From NCBI GenBank assembly GCA_017940955.1, contig JAGAXP010000272.1, positions 1 through 36,152 on the forward strand: a stretch of DNA of 36,152 nt, given 5' to 3'. The translations under genes were made by a program, and so were the position numbers. The stretch comes from Oribacterium sp. (GTDB lineage Bacteria; Bacillota_A; Clostridia; Lachnospirales; Lachnospiraceae). Below, piece after piece: positions 31,359 through 36,152 of this stretch (position 1 is its first letter; every line of letters starts with the position of its first letter). Under the pieces are notes generated by a model. The model saw only the letters and a list, made by a program, of their open reading frames with translations, was not told the DNA's origin and ran no database searches.

Positions 31359-33127
31359 AAAAAGTACAGATCGGCAGGAGCCGTATGGCGGAGGAGATGG
31401 CAAAGCCCACATGGATGCCGGAGGCTTCCAAAGATAAGAAAAAATGCGCAAAGGGGAAAGCGGATGCAGCACAGCCTGTGGCTACGCCGGATAAGGAAAG
31501 CACGAAAACAGGCCGCCGGGTGGATACCATCCTGGCTGTGCCGACAGAGAAAAGAAACCTGCGCGTGGCCGCCTACGCCCGTGTCTCCACTGACCTCGAT
31601 TCGCAGGAGACCTCCATCGAGAACCAGAGGGAGCATTACCTTCATTACATTGAAGGACATGAGGATTGGGAGCTTGCGGGCATCTATGAAGAATCCGGTG
31701 TCAGCGGCACCAAGGCCGATACCAGGCCGGAGCTGCAGAAGTTGCTTCATGACTGCGAAGCCGGAGCCGTGGATGTGATAATAACGAAGTCTATCAGCCG
31801 CTTCGCCCGCAACACCTCGGAGTGCCTGGAAATGGTGCGGAAGCTGACGGGCATCGGAATCCGATTGATCTTCGAGAAAGAGAACATCGACACGGAAACG
31901 ATGGAGTCGGAGTTTCTGCTGACGCTTCTGGCCGCCTTCGCTGAATCTGAGTCAGCCTCCATCTCCACGAACCAGAAATGGAGCATCAGACGCCGGTTCC
32001 AGGCAGGAACCTACAAGGGCGGCAAGGTTCCCTACGGATACAGAAGAAGTAAAAAAGGTTACACCATCCATCCTGCGGAAGCCGCCACGGTACGCAGGAT
32101 TTTTAATGCGTTAGCTGATGGCAAAGGCACTGTGGTCATCGCAAGGGAGCTGAATGCCGATAAGGTCCCGACCTGGACGGAGAGTTACAAAGGCGAGGAA
32201 GGCAAAGGCCGCTGGCGGAGCAACAGCATCATCGCCATAGTGCGGAATGAGTTCTACACTGGCGACACCCTCTACCAGAAGACCTTTATGGACGAGGGGT
32301 ATAGGAAGCGCGTAAACACAGGCCAGCTCGACCAGTACCTGAACGAAGGCGACCATCCCGCGATCATCGACCATGCCACCTTTGAACAGGCGAACGAAGC
32401 GATCAGAGAGCACGGCGAAGCCTATGGGCGAGGGAAGACACAGAGGACGAAGCGGTATGTGTTCTCAGGCAGGCTCCGGTGCGGATGCTGTGGTGGAAGC
32501 ATGAGCCGCGGGAAAAATGTGAGCCAGGGCAAAGAGGAGAAACCCTTCTACGCCTGTGAAAACCACAAGCATAAAAGAAGCGTGGCGCAGGGCGCTTGCC
32601 CCATGCTCCCCGTGTTCGAGCAAGATGTGAAGAACGCCTTCGCAACGGTGCTGAACCGGTTGGCGGCTGAGCCGTCCATCCTCGACATCGACGACGATGG
32701 AGCGGAACGTGAGAAGCTGGAAGCACAGCTTCAATCCGTAAAACGCCGTCGGTCCCTGCTCCACGACCGCGCCCTGGCGGACAGGTACACGGCGCAGCTG
32801 CGGGAGAAGAAGGCGGCGCTGGACAGCGAGGAGAAAACCATCCTCGACGCCCTGGCAAAGCTGGAGAAGAAAAGCCCCGTGGCGGACCTTCGGAAAGCGG
32901 TGAGGAAGCGGGGTGTAAAGGAGACCTTCGAGACTGCTGACGAAGCCCTGTTCACCGCTTTCGTAGACCACGCCGTCCTCTGGTCGAGGGAAAAGGCGCA
33001 GTTCCATTTCACCTGCGGCCTTGTGGTCGAGGAGGACATGAGGGTCGAGAAGGTCGGAAGGTCATACGCAGAGCTTCCCGTAAGGACGGAGTTTGACGAG
33101 CAGAAAGGAGCCTACACATGGCAGTAA
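31355..33127 (+). CDS. Large serine recombinase 1
   Basis: A 590-residue large serine recombinase. The catalytic domain begins at about residue 70 (VAAYARVSTD, catalytic Ser near 78; ITKSISRFARNT near 142-153, carrying catalytic arginines). The recombinase domain follows (PYGYRRSKKGYTIHPAEAAT), then a zinc ribbon (CGCCGG ... YACENH ... CPM) and a coiled-coil tail. It has an unusual 70-residue Lys-rich N-terminal extension before the catalytic core. It integrates or excises the element by a phosphoserine DNA link. The start at 31355 is coupled to the preceding gene; the end overlaps recombinase 2 by 10 bases. Confidence 0.93.
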   Translation: MKKVQIGRSRMAEEMAKPTWMPEASKDKKKCAKGKADAAQPVATPDKESTKTGRRVDTILAVPTEKRNLRVAAYARVSTDLDSQETSIENQREHYLHYIEGHEDWELAGIYEESGVSGTKADTRPELQKLLHDCEAGAVDVIITKSISRFARNTSECLEMVRKLTGIGIRLIFEKENIDTETMESEFLLTLLAAFAESESASISTNQKWSIRRRFQAGTYKGGKVPYGYRRSKKGYTIHPAEAATVRRIFNALADGKGTVVIARELNADKVPTWTESYKGEEGKGRWRSNSIIAIVRNEFYTGDTLYQKTFMDEGYRKRVNTGQLDQYLNEGDHPAIIDHATFEQANEAIREHGEAYGRGKTQRTKRYVFSGRLRCGCCGGSMSRGKNVSQGKEEKPFYACENHKHKRSVAQGACPMLPVFEQDVKNAFATVLNRLAAEPSILDIDDDGAEREKLEAQLQSVKRRRSLLHDRALADRYTAQLREKKAALDSEEKTILDALAKLEKKSPVADLRKAVRKRGVKETFETADEALFTAFVDHAVLWSREKAQFHFTCGLVVEEDMRVEKVGRSYAELPVRTEFDEQKGAYTWQ

Positions 33128-34956
33128 GAGTTATCAGAGCAAGAAACACAGACCCTGTGGTCACCTCGCCGCTGGCGATCACGAAAGCCGCGGCCTACTG
33201 CCGCGTCAGCACAGATTCGGACGAGCAGGAGACGTCCTACGAGGCGCAGGTGAACCACTACACGTCCTTCATCCAGTCGCATCCCGGCTGGGAGCTGGCG
33301 GGCATTTTCGCGGACGAAGGGCTGAGCGGCACCCAGGCAAAGACCAGACCGCAGTTCAACGCGCTCATCGCCGCCTGTGAGGAAGGCGCAGTCAACCTTG
33401 TGATCACAAAGTCGATTTCCCGCTTCGCCCGCAACACCCTGGACGCGCTGAACTACATCCGGAAGCTGAAAGCCCTGAACATCCCGATCATCTTTGAAAA
33501 GGAGAGCGTCAATACGCTGGAAGCCTCCGGGGAGCTGATGGTCACGATCCTCGCGTCCATCGCGCAACAAGAGAGTGCAAGCATCTCCCAGAACGTCCGC
33601 ATGGGTATCAACTTTGGCTTCCAGGAAGGCAGAGGGCGCGTGAACTTCTCCTCCTTCCTCGGATACAGGAAGGGCGATAAGCCCGGAACCTACGAGATCG
33701 TTCCTGCCGAGGCGGATGTGGTACGCCGCATCTACAGGCAGTACCTTGAGGGCTTCAGTCCGAAGATGATCGCGGACGGGCTGATGGAGGACGGCGTCTG
33801 CACCCCTTCCGGCGGGGAACACTGGTACCCGAGCACGGTGGCGAACATCCTGGAAAATGAGAAATACGCTGGGGACCTTCTGATGCAGAAATGGTATGTG
33901 GAGGACTACCTGACTCACAAGTGCGTGAAGAACAGCGGGGAGAAACCGCAGTATTTTGTGGAAGACGATCACGACCCCATCGTGCCGAAGGCGGTGTTCT
34001 ATCAGGTGCAGGGCGAGAAGAAGCGGCGGAGCGGCCTTGCGAAAGACCCCAGCAAGCTGCGGTTCGGTAACCGGCTGGCGTTGAACGGCAGGCTCATCTG
34101 CGGGAAATGCGGCAGGACGCTGAAGCGGTATGTGAAAACGGATGAGGAGCTTACGGACTGGCGGTGCAGGCAGAGGGCGTTGGTGAAGAAGACGGACTTC
34201 CACGAGAATGTGGAATCCCGCTGCGACTGCCGGATCGTGAGAGAGGTCGAGGTACAGAGGGCTGTGGTCATGGCGTTTAACGAATTACCGAGGCGACGGG
34301 AAGAACTGGTGGTGGCGCAGGAGAGAATGATCACGGGCGAGATCGGCAGGATCGACGCATTGCTTAAGACAATCGACGAACAGCAGGACAGCCTGGAGGA
34401 GAGGCTTGAGGTGCTGGCGGAGGCTGTACCGGAAGATGAAGAAGCCATCAACACCACGGTGGTTGACGAGGTGGGCAGCGAGAGGGCGGTCACGGGCGAC
34501 ATGAACGAGGTGGAGTTCCTCAGAGCCCGCATCGTGGAGCTAAGACGTCGGAAGGACATGCTCTACGCCGAGCGGGCGGAGCACGCAAACACAGAGGTCC
34601 AGATCAGGCTCCTGCTGGAGCTGGTGGATGAGATGGTGAAGGACAGCCTGCCGGAGTGGATGCAGACCCATGCCTCCTCAGATGGACGGAAAAAGGATGG
34701 CGTTGTGATCACAGGGGGTTCTGCGAATGGAGGCGGAGGTGTGCAAGAGACAGAAGCTGACGGCTCCTGCCGTGATTACGACGACTTCTTCAGCCGCACG
34801 AAGTACACGGTGCCGGAGGGAGTGCTGGACGAGAACGGGCGGATGGAGAGATTCAACAACGATCTGGTCATCCGCTACCTGGACAGGGTGATTGTGAAGG
34901 ATGACGGCTATGAGGTGATTTTCAAGGCGGGCGTGACCGTGGAGGTCGAGATTTGA
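33118..34956 (+). CDS. Large serine recombinase 2
   Basis: A 612-residue large serine recombinase. The catalytic core starts early (AAAYCRVSTD, Ser31; ITKSISRFARNTLDAL near 101). It continues with FLGYRKGDKPGTYEIVPAEA, a zinc-ribbon segment (CGKCGRTLKRY, WRCRQR, SRCDC) and a long C-terminal coiled coil and tail (NTEVQIRLLLELVDEM). It is homologous to but quite different from recombinase 1, so it is not a recent tandem duplicate. G/C-ending codons are more frequent here than in the tail genes, which hints at separate acquisition. Last gene before a strong terminator. Confidence 0.93.
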   Translation: MAVRVIRARNTDPVVTSPLAITKAAAYCRVSTDSDEQETSYEAQVNHYTSFIQSHPGWELAGIFADEGLSGTQAKTRPQFNALIAACEEGAVNLVITKSISRFARNTLDALNYIRKLKALNIPIIFEKESVNTLEASGELMVTILASIAQQESASISQNVRMGINFGFQEGRGRVNFSSFLGYRKGDKPGTYEIVPAEADVVRRIYRQYLEGFSPKMIADGLMEDGVCTPSGGEHWYPSTVANILENEKYAGDLLMQKWYVEDYLTHKCVKNSGEKPQYFVEDDHDPIVPKAVFYQVQGEKKRRSGLAKDPSKLRFGNRLALNGRLICGKCGRTLKRYVKTDEELTDWRCRQRALVKKTDFHENVESRCDCRIVREVEVQRAVVMAFNELPRRREELVVAQERMITGEIGRIDALLKTIDEQQDSLEERLEVLAEAVPEDEEAINTTVVDEVGSERAVTGDMNEVEFLRARIVELRRRKDMLYAERAEHANTEVQIRLLLELVDEMVKDSLPEWMQTHASSDGRKKDGVVITGGSANGGGGVQETEADGSCRDYDDFFSRTKYTVPEGVLDENGRMERFNNDLVIRYLDRVIVKDDGYEVIFKAGVTVEVEI

Positions 34957-34966
34957 GGGGAAGACA

Positions 34967-35014
34967 GGGCAGCATATCACTGTGAAAATGGTGGTGTGCT
35001 GCCCGGTTTTTTTT
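34967..35014 (+). terminator. Strong terminator after the recombinase operon
   Basis: A 14-pair stem (34967-34980 with 34991-35004; two G-T pairs) around the loop TGTGAAAATG, followed by GG and eight T (35007-35014). It closes the operon that begins at P3. Confidence 0.88.
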
Positions 35015-35173
35015 ATGGTGTGTGACAATCTGGTACATTCTCTTGAAAAGCCGAGAAAGCAGTGTAGAATGAAGACGCACCCGCTGTGGACACAAATCCG
35101 CTCTTGCGCTCATACCCCGTCTGTGCTACACTCTGCTCAGGCGAGGCAGGGGTTCTCGCCTATTTCTCGTTCA

Positions 35174-35222
35174 AAATTTCATCGAAATTTCCGTTGAAGT
35201 TGGACGGGATTTTTGGTATACT
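35174..35222 (+). promoter_or_regulatory. Promoter with adjacent operator-like repeat for the GNAT locus
   Basis: TTGAAG (35194-35199) and TATACT (35217-35222) are 17 bases apart, a normal vegetative promoter. Directly upstream is a perfect inverted repeat AAATTTC-ATC-GAAATTT (35174-35190), a plausible regulator site. A 14-base palindrome GGAGCATATGCTCC (35289-35302) lies between promoter and first start codon. Confidence 0.65.
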
Positions 35223-35321
35223 ATATACGGCTCATTGTGCCATTACGGAGGGTTAGGAATCCGGGGCAGTGTGCCGATATAGAACATGGGAGCATATGCT
35301 CCAAGATGAGGAGGTGTCGAT

Positions 35322-35465
35322 ATGGCAACACAGATTGCGCCCACTCCCGTTGTGAAAGGTACTGCAGCGGTAAAGATTTACAAGGAAGCGAATCAGAAGC
35401 GCAGCCAGGCATCTAAAAACGGAGCGGAGAAGCTGAAGCTGAAGTTCAGCAAAAAACTGAAATGA
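35322..35465 (+). CDS. 47-residue basic protein upstream of GNAT (antitoxin-like)
   Basis: The ATG at 35322 has GAGGAGGTG upstream and encodes 47 residues: MATQIAPTPVVKGTAA, a helix (VKIYKEANQKRSQASKNGA), and a Lys-rich end (EKLKLKFSKKLK). It overlaps the GNAT gene (ATGATG), so translation is coupled. Size, order and coupling look like the antitoxin of a type II pair, but it lacks an obvious ribbon-helix-helix. I recall similar short basic proteins beside GNAT genes in Clostridia. The role is inference. Confidence 0.65.
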   Translation: MATQIAPTPVVKGTAAVKIYKEANQKRSQASKNGAEKLKLKFSKKLK

Positions 35466-36061
35466 TGAATTTGGATATACAACGTCTATCAGATGAGAAC
35501 AGGCATCTGATAGATGGGTTTTCGTGTGTAGAAACTGATGAAATGCTTTCCGGATTGAACGCAAAAGAGCGCAGACGGATACGGAAGCATTCACAGGATA
35601 TGGAAAACTTTCTGCGTGATGAAGCCTATGAAGATCAGGAGAAGGGACTGAGCCGTACATACCTGTTCGTGAATGACGGAAAACTGGTGGCTTATCTCGC
35701 TCTCTGCAATGATGCGATTCGCCTGGAGTTTGAGGAACGGGACAATATGGAGCTTCCCTACACCACGGTTCCGGCAGTGAAGGTTGCAAGGCTGGCGGTT
35801 TCAGTAGGATGCCAGGGAAAAGGTATCGGCAAGGAAGCATTACAGTTTGCCATTTATGTCTCTCAGATGGTCAGGGATTACAGCGGTGTGGTTTTCTTCA
35901 CGCTGGACTGCTATGAACACAGGGTTGGATATTACGAAAGATTCGGCTTCCAGCGGAATCTTTACCAGCCGGTTGTGTTGGACTATGACTCTCCTGTGAG
36001 CATGAGACTCTGGATTGATGAGTATCTGGCAGAGAAATCTGATGAAATCACAGTGTCATAA
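35462..36061 (+). CDS. GNAT-family acetyltransferase (possible toxin)
   Basis: A 199-residue protein. The C-terminal 120 residues are a GNAT fold: TVPAVKVARLAVSVGCQGKG followed by IGKEAL (about 100-125) holds the acetyl-CoA loop, FFTLDCYEHRVGYYERFGF (about 142-160) the last motif. The N-terminal 75 residues are a helical, charged extension. It transfers an acetyl group from acetyl-CoA to an amine; in TacT-like toxins the target is aminoacyl-tRNA, but ordinary GNATs look similar. Starts may be 35462 or 35465. Probably chromosomal, right of the prophage end. Confidence 0.8.
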   Translation: MMNLDIQRLSDENRHLIDGFSCVETDEMLSGLNAKERRRIRKHSQDMENFLRDEAYEDQEKGLSRTYLFVNDGKLVAYLALCNDAIRLEFEERDNMELPYTTVPAVKVARLAVSVGCQGKGIGKEALQFAIYVSQMVRDYSGVVFFTLDCYEHRVGYYERFGFQRNLYQPVVLDYDSPVSMRLWIDEYLAEKSDEITVS

Positions 36062-36098
36062 GTTTTTTAGAAAATAACCACTGGAGGACTTGACAGCC

Positions 36099-36152
36099 AT
36101 GCGGAATAGATCTACGCTGTTCACAGCACAGCACAGCACAGCACAGGCTAAC
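36099..36152 (+). CDS. Start of a gene running off the window (contains CACAG repeat)
   Basis: The ATG at 36099 has GGAGG (36083-36087) upstream and opens a frame without stop to the window end: MRNRSTLFTAQHSTAQAN. Five CACAG units lie within it. Changes in unit number would shift the frame, since 5 is not a multiple of 3. The gene is too short here to identify, and the frame may be chance. Confidence 0.3.
   Translation, partial: MRNRSTLFTAQHSTAQAN
36122..36146. repeat. Pentanucleotide tandem repeat (CACAG)5
   Basis: Five exact, uninterrupted CACAG units lie just 6 bases before the end of the window. This kind of short repeat can change length by slippage. Confidence 0.85.

Larger units (their letters stand above)
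34957..35321. other. Noncoding right-end region, likely holding the attachment junction
   Basis: This 365-base gap holds a strong terminator (34967-35014), a weak stem AGGCGAG/CTCGCCT (35139-35161), the promoter of the GNAT locus and two palindromes. Large serine recombinases usually act at a site next to their own genes, so the prophage/host boundary probably lies here, most likely 35015-35170. The other end is not in the window, so the core dinucleotide cannot be identified. Confidence 0.4.

Noticed and set aside
30641..34203. Large minus-strand frames (369 and 363 codons) opposite copy B and the recombinases
   Set aside because: Ser/Leu/Arg-rich shadows of well-supported plus-strand genes.

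Overview
The window is the right-hand three quarters or so of an integrated tailed-phage genome (a siphovirus-type prophage) from a Gram-positive gut-type Clostridia host. Lachnospiraceae is my best guess, inferred from strong AGGAGG-type ribosome sites, the protein families present, and the Clostridia-style 'amidoligase / virulence-related protein' cargo. Nearly every gene reads rightward. There is a DUF669/helicase/primase replication module, an HK97-type head, a long non-contractile tail (no sheath gene seen) and a holin/amidase lysis cassette. Two tandem large serine recombinases lie at the right end. The repressor and early-control region is not in the window and presumably lies to the left.

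Layout: 0.1-6.2 kb is replication and recombination (DUF669 ssDNA-binding-like protein, DEAH helicase, primase-helicase, RusA, a deoxyribosyltransferase-like protein, and a sigma-region-4-like late regulator). 6.2-7.5 kb holds a probable late promoter with four 10-bp-phased repeats, an HNH nuclease, a probable cos region and the small terminase. 7.6-11.8 kb is a cargo block between small and large terminase: a ParB-methyltransferase fusion, then a 'virulence-related' protein, DUF4314, amidoligase, gamma-glutamylcyclotransferase-like protein and zinc ribbon. 11.9-27.1 kb is the structural module: large terminase, portal, ClpP-type protease, capsid, head fibre, connectors, tail tube, chaperone with a programmed -1 frameshift, tape measure, baseplate and receptor-binding protein. 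27.1-27.8 kb is a leftward two-gene unit with a SymE-like protein. 27.8-29.6 kb is a structured leader, holin, endolysin and a strong terminator. 29.6-35.0 kb has a second (P27-type) small terminase, an unknown gene, a third member of the 'virulence-related' family and the two recombinases. 35.0-36.15 kb has a strong terminator, then a promoter driving a 47-aa basic protein and a GNAT acetyltransferase (toxin-antitoxin-like). It ends in an open reading frame that runs off the window through a (CACAG)5 repeat.

The most interesting signal is a dispersed promoter class. Four intergenic sites share TTGnnn-N12-AGAGTGAT and head exactly the accessory units: the virulence-related/DUF4314 pair, the amidoligase operon, the leftward SymE-like unit and the recombinase operon. 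Proteins from three of these operon positions are also linked by homology: a C-terminal domain of about 40 residues is shared by the amidoligase and by both 'virulence-related' paralogues. Together this suggests a co-regulated, lysogenically expressed cargo regulon built around an amidoligase peptide-modification system. Its biochemical role is unknown.
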